Below, piece after piece: positions 9,208-17,484 of a stretch of 64,000 nucleotides of DNA (position 1 is its first letter; each line of letters opens with the position of its first letter). The DNA comes from Geminocystis sp050753365 (GTDB taxonomy: Bacteria > Cyanobacteriota > Cyanobacteriia > Cyanobacteriales > Cyanobacteriaceae). The stretch spans positions 14,303 to 78,302 of the forward strand of contig NZ_JBLZFY010000008.1 of NCBI RefSeq assembly GCF_050753365.1. Direction: 5' to 3'. The notes beneath the pieces were generated by a model. It made no database searches. It was not told where the DNA came from and saw only the letters and a list, made by a program, of their open reading frames with translations. A program made the translations under genes and the position numbers.

Positions 9208-9349
9208 AACAGGCATCTTGGCTGTGACATTATAATTTTCACTACTTGATTAAATTCCTAGGGTTTGAATAATATTCAACCCTAACACCACCAGATTTTT
9301 GGTTATCACAATTACTATAAAAAATAATTAATTTTTTGATAAAAAAGTT

Positions 9350-9811
9350 TTAAGGTAGCCAATTTTCATCAAGAATTTGCTCAAAAGATAGTATTAATTT
9401 TTTCGGAAAAGTATTTAAAGGTAAGCTAGATTTATTACTAACAATTTTTTTAGCATCATCATAACATTCTTCACAAATTTCTATTAAATAACGTTTAAGA
9501 CTAGGACTACTTTTTAATTCCCTTCGGATTTGAATACGAAAATTAATGATTTCTCCTTTCCAATGATTTTCATTTCTTTCTTTTTCAGAATCCCAGTATT
9601 GCAATTTGAGTAGATGTTCTAGTAATCTAGTTAAAAGACTTTCTATTTTTTTTTGATCCCTTCTACCCAAACTCGATACCTCCTCAATTAAATTTTCCCA
9701 ATCTAAAGAATCTAAGTCTTTTTTTTCTAACTTTTCAATAGTGTCTAATATCCAAAGATGATAGTCAGTATCGTATAAACTTTTCTGTTTTTGTTTTAAT
9801 TCTGTTACCAT
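9350..9811 (-). CDS. DUF29 family protein, second copy
   Basis: A 153-residue paralogue of the neighbouring DUF29 gene, facing it tail to tail. It shares LYDTDYHLWILDTIEKLE, DSLDWENLIEEVSSLGRRDQ, LLEHLLKLQYWDSEKERN and the terminal SFEQILDENWLP. The arrangement suggests a local inverted duplication followed by divergence. Members are often near toxin-antitoxin genes in cyanobacterial accessory regions, as here, but no biochemical role is established. Confidence 0.88.
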   Translation of the reverse strand: MVTELKQKQKSLYDTDYHLWILDTIEKLEKKDLDSLDWENLIEEVSSLGRRDQKKIESLLTRLLEHLLKLQYWDSEKERNENHWKGEIINFRIQIRRELKSSPSLKRYLIEICEECYDDAKKIVSNKSSLPLNTFPKKLILSFEQILDENWLP

Positions 9812-10000
9812 TTCTTCAATTATTATTAGCTAATTTTAATCATGTTTTAAATAGTTATTATTTTATCACAATATTTTTACATTTATATCAGAATGATAGA
9901 TAGGATACATGACAAAGTTTGATAATCATAGAACTATTTTTTGAATCTTGTCAAAACAATGGGATTGCATTACCATAAAGAAAAAGTCTAAAAAATAGCT

Positions 10001-10333
10001 ATGTCAAAATTAATAAAAGCTGAATCTACTTTAACCCAACGGTATCAAACCACAATCCCTTATGTAGTGCGTCAAACTTTAGGGTTAGAAAAGGGTAATA
10101 AAATTAGTTATCAAATTCAAGAGGATGGAAGTGTAATTATCACTCGTTGTCAAAATAATCAAGAAGAATTAGATCCCATTTTAGGACAATTTCTCGACTT
10201 TTTAGAGCAGGATATAAATAAGAATCCTCAACAAATAAAGGCAATGACTTCCACAGAGGTTAATCATTTAAAATCTCTTGTAAATCATGTCGCTGTTGAT
10301 TTAGAAACATCATTAGAAGATGAGGAAGAATAA
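10001..10333 (+). CDS. prlF: PrlF/SohA-type antitoxin (AbrB fold)
   Basis: A 110-residue protein with a swapped-hairpin AbrB domain at the N-terminus (STLTQRYQTTIPYVVRQTLG then GNKISYQIQEDGSVIITRC), followed by an acidic helical tail that would bind the toxin. PrlF neutralises the YhaV ribonuclease and autoregulates the operon. The stop is 2 bp before the start of the yhaV-like gene, the classical order. The symbol is by family and context. Confidence 0.85.
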   Translation: MSKLIKAESTLTQRYQTTIPYVVRQTLGLEKGNKISYQIQEDGSVIITRCQNNQEELDPILGQFLDFLEQDINKNPQQIKAMTSTEVNHLKSLVNHVAVDLETSLEDEEE

Positions 10334-10335
10334 AA

Positions 10336-10797
10336 TTGTTAAAGTCACAACCATTAATTATTAACGGGTGGAAAATTTATGCTCATTCCTTATTCTTAAA
10401 TCAACTGAAAAAACTAACACTTAAAGTAGAAAAATTAAAGCAAAAATACCCCCAATCATATCAAGAAAAAAAAGCAACAAAATTATTAGCGGCTATTAAT
10501 AAGTTAGCCTTTGAAATAATACCTCAAGAGCCGAATCGTAAAGAATACCGTCAAGGAAATACATTAGGAAAAGAGTATCGACATTGGTTTAGAGCCAAAT
10601 TTTTTCAACAATACCGTTTATTTTTTAGATTTCATCAGGAAAGTAAAATTATTGTTTATGTGTGGGTAAATGATGAGCAATCAAAACGAGTTTATGGTAG
10701 TGAGACTGATGCTTATGAAGTTTTTAGAAAAATGTTGCACAACGGTAATCCTCCTGATAGTTGGGAGCAATTATTAATCGAAGTTCAATCTGAATAA
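10336..10797 (+). CDS. yhaV: YhaV-type toxin ribonuclease
   Basis: Toxin partner of the preceding PrlF-like antitoxin: a RelE-superfamily ribonuclease that cleaves mRNA on translating ribosomes. Family landmarks are the start INGWKIYAHSLFLNQLKKL, the GNTLGKEYRHWFRAKFFQQY block, the RLFFRFHQESKIIVYVWVND strand pair and the final WEQLL. The 153-residue length is normal. Translation appears to start at TTG two bases after the prlF stop, which implies translational coupling and keeps the toxin level below that of the antitoxin. Confidence 0.86.
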   Translation: MLKSQPLIINGWKIYAHSLFLNQLKKLTLKVEKLKQKYPQSYQEKKATKLLAAINKLAFEIIPQEPNRKEYRQGNTLGKEYRHWFRAKFFQQYRLFFRFHQESKIIVYVWVNDEQSKRVYGSETDAYEVFRKMLHNGNPPDSWEQLLIEVQSE

Positions 10798-10839
10798 TCA
10801 GTTATCCTGACTTTTCTCTCCTCTTCTGATGAGAATACT

Positions 10840-10863
10840 TTTTCAGCAAACCCTAATTATAAT
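10840..10863. repeat. Solo end of the MITE-like family
   Basis: ACTTTTTCAGCAAACCCTAA matches the right terminus of the full copies at 595, 35045 and 53578, with no matching second end nearby. Confidence 0.5.
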
Positions 10864-10904
10864 AAAGTAAGTTTCAATATAATAAATTTAGTAAAGAAAG
10901 TTTT

Positions 10905-12083
10905 ATGAAAAATAAGCTATTATCATGGCTAACTATAATTCTATTTAGTTTTATTTTAGTTGGTTGTAACGATTCGATCGAAAGTGTACAGGCATTTAAC
11001 AGCGACTCCAAACCCCCCATTCCTAATGTTGAAAATATAGCAGAAGTCGCACCACCTTTACTTATTCAACAACTAAATGAAAATTTTGCCCAAACTCAAC
11101 CCCAAGTTAAAATTCTCAGTCCTAATAATAATGAAGTTTTAAATACTAATAATGTAGCGGTTACTTTAGAAGTGAAGGGATTAGACATATTTAAAAATGA
11201 AGAATTGAACATGGGACCCAATTTACACTTTTTTGTGGATGATCAACCCTATCAGGCTATCTATAATACAGCAGATTCGATCGAATTAAAAGACTTATCA
11301 CCCGGTACTCATACTATCAGAGTTTTTGCTTCTCGTCCTTGGCATGAAAGTTTTAAAAACGAAGGTGCTTACGCGCAAACTACCTTTCATGTATTCACCC
11401 CCACAGAAGATAACAACCCTGATGAAAACCTCCCCTTACTTACCTACAGTCGCCCCCAAGGAGTCTATTCTGCCGAACCAATTATGTTAGACTTTTATTT
11501 AACCAATACTCCCCTTCATTTAGCGGCACAAGAAAACCCCGATGATGACATCAAAGATTGGCGTATTCGAGTAACAATTAACGGCGAATCCTTTTTATTA
11601 GATACATGGCAACCCATTTATTTAACAGGTTTTAACAAAGGGCAAAACTGGGTTAAGTTAGAATTTATTGATGAAAATGGTAATGTAGTCAAAAACTCTT
11701 TTAATAGTACCGTTAGAGTGATTGATTTTCAACCGAAAGTTAAAGACACCTTAGCTAAATTAGTTACCAATAAAATTAGTTTAGCCAAAGCTCAAGCTAT
11801 TACCATGAGGAATTATCCCATCACAGAAACAGAAGAAGAAGTCATTCCCGAAGAAGAAGTGATGGTGGAAGACACCACCTTAGAAGAAACCATGACGGAA
11901 GAAGTTATTTCCGAAGATGACACAATCGAGGTAGTGACTCCAGAAGCTGAAAAAGTGAAAACCTCAGAAACCACAAAAGTTGAAGATACTCAAGCTACTC
12001 CAGAGGAAACTTCAGAAGACATCATTACGGAAGAAGTTACAACGGAAGAAATTATTGTACAAGATGAAAAATCAGAATCTTGA
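10905..12083 (+). CDS. Predicted lipoprotein with acidic repetitive tail
   Basis: A 392-residue exported protein with no recognised enzymatic family. The N-terminus is a lipoprotein signal (hydrophobic stretch ending in LVGC, Cys21 as the lipidated residue). The central part (about 65-290) reads as two beta-sandwich segments with an Ig-like, carbohydrate- or ligand-binding look (NLHFFVDDQPY and GTHTIRVFASRPWHESFKNE in the first). From about 310 to the end it is a low-complexity Glu/Thr/Val tail with repeated EEV and TEE units. It is probably anchored in the outer or plasma membrane. Function unknown; it stands alone between the PrlF/YhaV pair and the convergent HicA/HicB pair. Confidence 0.75.
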   Translation: MKNKLLSWLTIILFSFILVGCNDSIESVQAFNSDSKPPIPNVENIAEVAPPLLIQQLNENFAQTQPQVKILSPNNNEVLNTNNVAVTLEVKGLDIFKNEELNMGPNLHFFVDDQPYQAIYNTADSIELKDLSPGTHTIRVFASRPWHESFKNEGAYAQTTFHVFTPTEDNNPDENLPLLTYSRPQGVYSAEPIMLDFYLTNTPLHLAAQENPDDDIKDWRIRVTINGESFLLDTWQPIYLTGFNKGQNWVKLEFIDENGNVVKNSFNSTVRVIDFQPKVKDTLAKLVTNKISLAKAQAITMRNYPITETEEEVIPEEEVMVEDTTLEETMTEEVISEDDTIEVVTPEAEKVKTSETTKVEDTQATPEETSEDIITEEVTTEEIIVQDEKSES

Positions 12084-12245
12084 AAACTATCAATAATCAG
12101 TAGATTTCAACCTTAATTTTTAAAACAAGAGTTATATCAATTACTTATCTAATTACTATTAGTTTTTTCCCTAATTCTGACAGTTGTTTTCTTGATTGAT
12201 ATTGAGTAAATTCGCCTTGATATATTTTCTAAACATAACTCGTTA

Positions 12246-12266
12246 TTACCTCTAAATTAGAGGTAA
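12246..12266. terminator. Short perfect hairpin after the lipoprotein gene
   Basis: TTACCTCTA-AAT-TAGAGGTAA forms a 9-bp stem with a 3-nt loop in the convergent gap between the lipoprotein gene and hicA. There is no strong T-run behind it, so a terminator role is only plausible. Confidence 0.35.
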
Positions 12267-12344
12267 GTAATTTATCTAAATAGTTATTAATTTTTCTTTA
12301 ATTTGTATTTTTTCATTAGTTTTTTAGCCTAAAATTCAAAATTC

Positions 12345-12438
12345 TACTTTAGACTAATGTTATAGGTAGTGTTTTTTAGCCAAAATTTATCGTTTAGATA
12401 CACTACCGGTAGTGTAATTTTTCATTTAGTCTAAAGTA
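12345..12438. repeat. Nested inverted repeats in the convergent gap
   Basis: Outer arms TACTTTAGACTAA (12345-12357) and TTAGTCTAAAGTA (12426-12438) are perfect 13-bp inverted repeats. Between them lies a 16-bp perfect palindrome ACACTACCGGTAGTGT (12400-12415) and another GGTAGTGT at 12365. It may be a miniature mobile element, a bidirectional terminator or a protein-binding site. It accounts for part of the 12084-12489 gap, where no gene is seen. Confidence 0.5.
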
Positions 12439-12489
12439 CCGTTAAAATTTTATTTTAGTAATATAATGTTTATTTTGTCTAAAACTATA

Positions 12490-12732
12490 TCAAGGAAAAA
12501 GTATATTAGTTAATTCATTTTTAGTTAAATTAAAGTGATTTCCAACATCTCTTAAGATAGAATTTAATGTTCCTATTTTTAAAGGATTATGAGCAGGTAT
12601 TGTTAGATGATGTTCTCCATTTTCTTCTGTAGTTAAACGGATATGACTCCCCGTTTGATGACTAATTTTATATCCTAATTTTTTGAGAGCTTTAATTAAG
12701 TCTGCACTTGATAAATCTCTGGGGATTTTCAC
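12490..12732 (-). CDS. hicA: HicA-type mRNA interferase toxin
   Basis: An 80-residue double-stranded-RNA-binding-fold toxin that cleaves mRNA. The key motif KISHQTGSHIRL contains the catalytic His30, preceded by the usual LIKALKKLGY helix. Translation starts at GTG, overlapping the TGA of the upstream antitoxin gene in a 4-nt GTGA junction, so the two are coupled. The order here is antitoxin then toxin. Confidence 0.9.
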   Translation of the reverse strand: MKIPRDLSSADLIKALKKLGYKISHQTGSHIRLTTEENGEHHLTIPAHNPLKIGTLNSILRDVGNHFNLTKNELTNILFP

Positions 12733-12947
12733 GATGCTATTACCTCATCTCTAACAATATGTAAACGAATTATTTGAGGACGCATTTTTTCATCGATAAA
12801 ATGACAATTAACAGCGTCTTTAATTTCTATTTTTAATTGTTCAAGAGTTTCAGCTTCTGTGAAAATTGATTCCCCTAATGCTTGGGCAGTATAACCACCT
12901 TCTATGGCTTCTTCTACTAAAAAAATAATTTCTTTTATAGGTTTCAT
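12729..12947 (-). CDS. hicB: Short HicB-type antitoxin
   Basis: A 72-residue partner of HicA built from the partial RNase H-like HicB fold only (IIFLVEEAIEGGYTAQALGE, then LEQLKIEIKDAVNCHF). It has no C-terminal DNA-binding ribbon-helix-helix or helix-turn-helix domain, so autoregulation by this protein is doubtful. Such short HicB proteins have often been misnamed as an oxoisovalerate dehydrogenase subunit. Position directly before hicA supports the antitoxin role. Confidence 0.82.
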   Translation of the reverse strand: MKPIKEIIFLVEEAIEGGYTAQALGESIFTEAETLEQLKIEIKDAVNCHFIDEKMRPQIIRLHIVRDEVIAS

Positions 12948-13127
12948 AATATGATATTTTTTCTTTACTAAATTATGATTAATAGTGACTTAAGGAATGA
13001 GGATTTAATAATGTTTCCATTAACTTTGAGTACGATCGAACCTTAATGATAACACCAATCAAAAATCAATCTATCCCTATTTGTGAAATAATTGAATGTG
13101 AAGGATTCTTAAAAAAATTATTTAATC

Positions 13128-14225
13128 ATGAAACTTACTAAGTGGAAATCTATAGTAAAACTTGCTATTACCACCATTTCTATTTTTATCATCTCGATCG
13201 TATTCAATCCTTATGGTATGCAAAATGCCCACGCCATTTTAGCGCAAGGGGATGCCATAACAGACCCAGAAGCCATTTTACGTTATGCCCTTCCCATTGA
13301 TAATAAATATATCCGTGAGATTCAGGGAGATATTGAAAAAATAGGGAAAGATTTAAGGACAAAAAGATGGGCTTCAGTGGCAAAAAAAGTTAAAAATGCA
13401 GGATTTGTACTGAAATTACATCAAAACGATATTATTGCCAGTCTTCCAGAATCGTTACAACCCAAAGCCACAGAATTAGTCGCATCCATCACCGAAGATG
13501 TCGCTAAAATACAAGAGTTAATCGAAAGAGAAGATAGAGAAAAAATTTATACCCTTCGCAGTGCCATTTTAGACAATATCACCCTTTTAGAAGAAGATAT
13601 GGTAATGGGTTTTCCCTTCACCGTACCCGAAGAATACTCTAACCTTCCTCAATTATTAGGTCGTGCTAAAGTAGAAGTAAAAACTACCCAAGGTGATTTA
13701 TTGATTGTTGTCGATGGTTATAGTGCGCCCGTGACTGGTGGCAATTTTGTCGATTTAGTCGATCGAAAATTCTATGACGGTTTACCCTTTATCCGTGCCG
13801 AAGATTTTTATGTACTGCAAACAGGTGATCCCATCGGTGAAGCAGAAGGCTTTATCGATCCTAACACAAAACAATACAGAGGAATACCTTTAGAAATTTT
13901 AGTGAAAGGAGAATCTGAGCCTATTTATGGCTTTACTACCGAAGATTTAGGGATGTATTTAGCTCAACCAGTGTTACCTTTTAACGCTTATGGTGCAGTA
14001 GCTTTAGCTCGTCCTACAAGCGATCCCAATGGTGGTTCATCACAATTTTTCTTCTTCAAATTTGACACCGAAGTTACTCCCCCCGGTTATAACCTCATGG
14101 ATGGAAGATTTGCCGTTTTTGGTTATGTTACCGAAGGTGCAGATGTTTTAGATAAACTCACCGCAGAAGATAAAATTATTTCTATGAAAGTTATCGAAGG
14201 ACAAGAAAACCTCAAAACTAATTAA
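13128..14225 (+). CDS. Thylakoid-lumen cyclophilin-type peptidyl-prolyl isomerase (TLP40-like)
   Basis: A 365-residue exported isomerase. Residues 1-36 are a signal peptide ending AHA. A helical PsbQ-like bundle follows (about 40-165), then a cyclophilin domain beginning VEVKTTQGDLLIVVDGYSAP with NGGSSQFFFFKFD and GRFAVFGYVTEG as domain landmarks. The architecture is that of chloroplast TLP40/CYP38 and its cyanobacterial homologues, which assist photosystem II assembly in the lumen. In this subfamily the isomerase residues are partly replaced, so a chaperone or assembly role is more likely than strong catalysis. The gene stands alone. Confidence 0.88.
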   Translation: MKLTKWKSIVKLAITTISIFIISIVFNPYGMQNAHAILAQGDAITDPEAILRYALPIDNKYIREIQGDIEKIGKDLRTKRWASVAKKVKNAGFVLKLHQNDIIASLPESLQPKATELVASITEDVAKIQELIEREDREKIYTLRSAILDNITLLEEDMVMGFPFTVPEEYSNLPQLLGRAKVEVKTTQGDLLIVVDGYSAPVTGGNFVDLVDRKFYDGLPFIRAEDFYVLQTGDPIGEAEGFIDPNTKQYRGIPLEILVKGESEPIYGFTTEDLGMYLAQPVLPFNAYGAVALARPTSDPNGGSSQFFFFKFDTEVTPPGYNLMDGRFAVFGYVTEGADVLDKLTAEDKIISMKVIEGQENLKTN

Positions 14226-14323
14226 AAGTTGTATCCTTTGTAGTGAATAGTGAATAGTTTATAGTGTTTCATTTTTAATTCCTTGCACTGAGCATAAGTG
14301 TTAATTTTTAAAGATCGATCGTA

Positions 14324-14518
14324 CTAATTCAGATTTTGAGAATAGAAAATGCTATCTATTTCTTCTTTAGTCATATCATAGGGATAAGGATAGGTTTTGG
14401 CATTATCCATACGACGATTTATAAATAATTCTCTGATAGCTTCATCATCTGTAGGATGTTGTCGAATATAAGTTTTTAACTCTTTCCGTGTCATTGTCGT
14501 AAAATCAGGTTTATTCAT
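14324..14518 (-). CDS. DUF6887 family protein
   Basis: A small protein (64 residues from this ATG) with the family core FTTMTRKELKTYIRQHPTDD, EAIRELFINRR and an end that reads YPYPYDMTKEEID. The frame is open 10 residues further upstream (14548), but the ATG at 14518 gives an 8-nt ATGAATAA overlap with the preceding gene, the usual arrangement in coupled pairs. It is known as a conserved cyanobacterial partner of DUF6888. Function not established; pairing and size suggest a toxin-antitoxin-like module. Confidence 0.75.
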   Translation of the reverse strand: MNKPDFTTMTRKELKTYIRQHPTDDEAIRELFINRRMDNAKTYPYPYDMTKEEIDSIFYSQNLN

Positions 14519-14699
14519 CTTGATAAAACTCCCAGTTTCCTGTTTCAAAGATAATTATTTCAATACTTTCGTTGATACCAGCCAAAATATATATCTGTTT
14601 ATGTATTTTATCATATCTAAATAAATGGATCGGTTGCAACATATCAGATAGGGATTGACAAACATACACTGAAGCCGTTGCTTGTTGTTTCGTTGGCAT
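14511..14699 (-). CDS. DUF6888 family protein
   Basis: A 62-residue protein with the family pattern QATASVYVCQSLSDMLQPIH, LFRYDKIHKQIYILAG and the closing IIIFETGNWEF. It precedes the DUF6887 gene with an 8-nt overlap. Such pairs are frequent in cyanobacterial accessory regions and usually sit near toxin-antitoxin genes, as here. No enzymatic motif is visible. Confidence 0.75.
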   Translation of the reverse strand: MPTKQQATASVYVCQSLSDMLQPIHLFRYDKIHKQIYILAGINESIEIIIFETGNWEFYQDE

Positions 14700-15054
14700 T
14701 AATTCGTTAATTTATCATTCAAAGTTTTTTCATGTTATCAGAATTTAATCTATTAGAAGTTACGAACTTGTCCCAAAAATATTCGGATATATCATCTTAG
14801 TTTAGCAAATTCTATGACTAAGTTTGTTTGCTTTTTGTTACTAAGCTCGATCGAACCTCTAATATTTTCATGTTATGTCATTGCGAGGCACGAAGCAATC
14901 TCTAAAATCTTTAGTTTTTTCAATACTGAATTTTTGAAACTCTACCTTAAAATTTATCGAAAAAAGTTGCATAAATTTGGGAAGTCTCCCTGATAATTAT
15001 ATAGATGGAGAAAAACTCGATCGAACCTTAAAACATTTATACTAGGTAATTATT
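14700..15054. other. Gap upstream of the GTPase cluster
   Basis: No gene recognised. It contains one single copy of the dispersed repeat GTCATTGCGAGGCACGAAGC at about 14877-14902 and two TCGATCGA palindromes (about 14848 and 15018). The promoter of the dynamin-like gene must lie here, but no motif was distinct enough to call. Confidence 0.5.
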
Positions 15055-17232
15055 ATGTCTCGAAGTGAAAGAATTGAACACATCATCCAACAAAGAAAAC
15101 CCCTTGTCGAAAAAATCACCAATGTCACCAATAATTTATATACCTTAACCAGTCGTATCAAAACCTTAGAAACCTTCAAAGAGAAACTGGCGAAGGAAAT
15201 TGAGGATTCTGCCATTCGACAAAATCTCAGTTACATTGATTTTACAGACACAAAAGAACAAATTAACGCTATTTTACCTAATTTAAGTAAATTAAAAACC
15301 CGTTTCGATCGAGCCACCCTGAATATTGGTGTCGTAGGTATGGCAAGACAAGGAAAAAGCAGATTTCTGCAAAGTTTGACAGGATTAAGTACCGAAGAAA
15401 TTCCAGATAGTAATATGGGTTTTTGTACAGGAGTGCAAAGTGCTATTTGTCATAAAGAAAATATTACAACCTCTGGTTTAGTGTGGTTTTATTCTCCCCA
15501 AGAGTTATTCAATGAGGTGATTTTACCCTATTATGACACTCTCAACTTAGCACCAAAACCAGATAATATTTATGAATTTGCTCAAAGTATTTTACCTGAA
15601 TTATTAGACAAATCAGAAGTTAATAAAGCGACTTATCAACATTTAAAAGACTATCATGATCATTTTGAAGATTATCAAAAATGGTTTCAAATAAATTCAA
15701 ATCCTTATGGAATAGATAAAGAAAAAATTAGGGAATTTGTCTCTCAGATTAGTAGTGATGGAAAAGTAAAATATTATAATTATTTACCTGTTAAAAAAGT
15801 AGAAATTATTTGCTCATTTCCAAAAAGTGATCTCGGTAAAATCGTTTTAATCGATACCCCCGGCATCGGCGATACAAAACTAAATGATCCCGACATCATG
15901 GTTAAAACTGTAGGGGAAGATATTGACGCAGTTATTTTTATTAAAAAACCAGTTGATAACTCTCAATTAGAGAAAAATGATCTATTGCTTTATGGTACTG
16001 CTAAGTCTGCTTTAAAGGAATTATCGATCGAACTATGGTCATTTATGGTATTAAATAAAATAGATCATGAACACGGTAATAGCAAACAATGTGAGGCGTT
16101 AAAAATAGAGATCGATCGAAAAAATATGTTTCAAAAATCTCTAGTTATTAACTGTACAAAAACCGAAGAAGTTAATCTAGTTTTGGAAGAAGTTTTAAAC
16201 TATCTTGACAATAATATTATTAAATTAGATTTCATGTATGCACAATCTTGTCAAAATGAAATTGATAAAATTCATCAATCTTTAAATAGGGAATTAGACA
16301 AAGCTAAAAATATCTTAAATAAAGTAGTTCATGATTCTGCCGACATCGGGAAATTTAATAAAAACTTTTCTTTATTATGGACTAATTTAACCAGCACTTT
16401 AGAAAAACTTTTAAAACAATTAAATGAGAATCGGGATAAAGAAGCCGTAGAATTTACTAAAGAGGTACAACGTACGATCGAACTTGCCCGACAAGATAAA
16501 GGATTACCAAGCCTTGAAGACATAGAAGAAAAAGCCAATGAATTTAAGTCTTATAACAGTGCCTATGATTTATACTTAAATCAAACAAGAGCTTATTTAT
16601 CTCGCCATTTCCTCTCCTTAGACAAAGGCTTAAAACTCTATTTAGATGAAGTTAAAAATCAAGTAGCAGAAGTGTTAATTAATCAGGGGCGTTTAAAAGG
16701 TTTAAGCGATAAAAAAGGCATTGAATTTATCCAAGAAATAATGGAAAAAATTCCCGATGAATTATTACCTAACGAAGAAAATCAAATTAAATTTGGATTT
16801 CAAATGTTACTAGACTTTGAATTATCTTATCGAGGTTTTGTACAACATCGTATCAGAGAAAATCTCGACATCTTAACACCAGATCAACCAAACACCTTAA
16901 AATTATCCAAAACTTCTAACCCCGAACAAGTTTTAAAATGCCTTACTACTGCCCATGCCGAAGCAGTTTATAAATGCGAAGAAGCATTAGAGTCTTTACT
17001 TTGTGAGCCTTCTCAAGCTGCCTTTGCTATTGTCGAAGAATTTTTAGACAGAATCCTTCGGGTACAAAATGCTAGGGATGAATGGAGTACATTTTTATAC
17101 ATTTATCGGGGGGATATTTGGGAAGATTTCCAAAAAATCAAAAACTATTCTAAATTACAGCAAGAATGGCTTAATATGATTGAAGAATTAAGCAAGGTCA
17201 ATCAATCAGACAACCTTAAATTTATCCAGTAA
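15055..17232 (+). CDS. Dynamin-like P-loop GTPase with long helical regions
   Basis: A 725-residue protein. A helical N-terminus (1-85) precedes the G domain: P-loop GMARQGKS (95-102), G3 DTPG in IVLIDTPGIGDTK (267-270) and G4 NKID in MVLNKIDHEH (334-337). The rest (about 380-725) is long helical and coiled-coil-like, as in dynamin-superfamily or septin-like TRAFAC proteins, but with no membrane segment. An insertion between G1 and G3 is unusually long (about 165 residues). It is followed after 252 bp by a second, unrelated GTPase gene on the same strand. Likely an oligomerising GTPase acting at membranes or as a switch; the exact family was not recognised. Confidence 0.72.
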   Translation: MSRSERIEHIIQQRKPLVEKITNVTNNLYTLTSRIKTLETFKEKLAKEIEDSAIRQNLSYIDFTDTKEQINAILPNLSKLKTRFDRATLNIGVVGMARQGKSRFLQSLTGLSTEEIPDSNMGFCTGVQSAICHKENITTSGLVWFYSPQELFNEVILPYYDTLNLAPKPDNIYEFAQSILPELLDKSEVNKATYQHLKDYHDHFEDYQKWFQINSNPYGIDKEKIREFVSQISSDGKVKYYNYLPVKKVEIICSFPKSDLGKIVLIDTPGIGDTKLNDPDIMVKTVGEDIDAVIFIKKPVDNSQLEKNDLLLYGTAKSALKELSIELWSFMVLNKIDHEHGNSKQCEALKIEIDRKNMFQKSLVINCTKTEEVNLVLEEVLNYLDNNIIKLDFMYAQSCQNEIDKIHQSLNRELDKAKNILNKVVHDSADIGKFNKNFSLLWTNLTSTLEKLLKQLNENRDKEAVEFTKEVQRTIELARQDKGLPSLEDIEEKANEFKSYNSAYDLYLNQTRAYLSRHFLSLDKGLKLYLDEVKNQVAEVLINQGRLKGLSDKKGIEFIQEIMEKIPDELLPNEENQIKFGFQMLLDFELSYRGFVQHRIRENLDILTPDQPNTLKLSKTSNPEQVLKCLTTAHAEAVYKCEEALESLLCEPSQAAFAIVEEFLDRILRVQNARDEWSTFLYIYRGDIWEDFQKIKNYSKLQQEWLNMIEELSKVNQSDNLKFIQ

Positions 17233-17277
17233 TATCACGTTTCGATCGTTACTTATAACTGAGTAAGTCGTAATTGT

Positions 17278-17302
17278 GTCATTGCGAGGTACGAAGCAAT
17301 CT
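17278..17302. repeat. Dispersed CATTGCGAGG-ACGAAGCAAT repeat
   Basis: GTCATTGCGAGGTACGAAGC and the bases that follow form one single copy. Other single copies are at about 14877, 27936, 60947 (reverse) and 62805; tandem forms are at 41449 and 42629. Confidence 0.75.
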
Positions 17303-17368
17303 TTATGAGTAATTAAAGATTCGTAAATTTATATCATTAACCACTCAGCAGACTAACAAAGTTAACAT

Positions 17369-17423
17369 TAAACCGCCTTGCAATAAATTGACAAGGCTAA
17401 TAGCTTAAATCTGCTAAAGCGAT
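17369..17423 (-). repeat. Hairpin repeat family, copy B
   Basis: Read on the minus strand it starts TCGCTTTAGCAGATTTAAGC and contains the stem GCCTTG / CAAGGC around TCAATTTATTG. The same unit with compensatory stem changes is at 19750-19805 and 55923-55977. It sits between the first and second genes of the GTPase cluster. Confidence 0.7.
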
Positions 17424-17484
17424 TATTGATCTATCAACTTTTTCAACCAACCTTAATCAAATAATCAAATCACAGAAAATAATT

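Noticed and set aside
12729..12947. Reading the short HicB-like gene as an oxoisovalerate dehydrogenase subunit
   Set aside because: That name is a common database error for such 70-residue proteins; overlap with hicA and the partial HicB fold decide for antitoxin.
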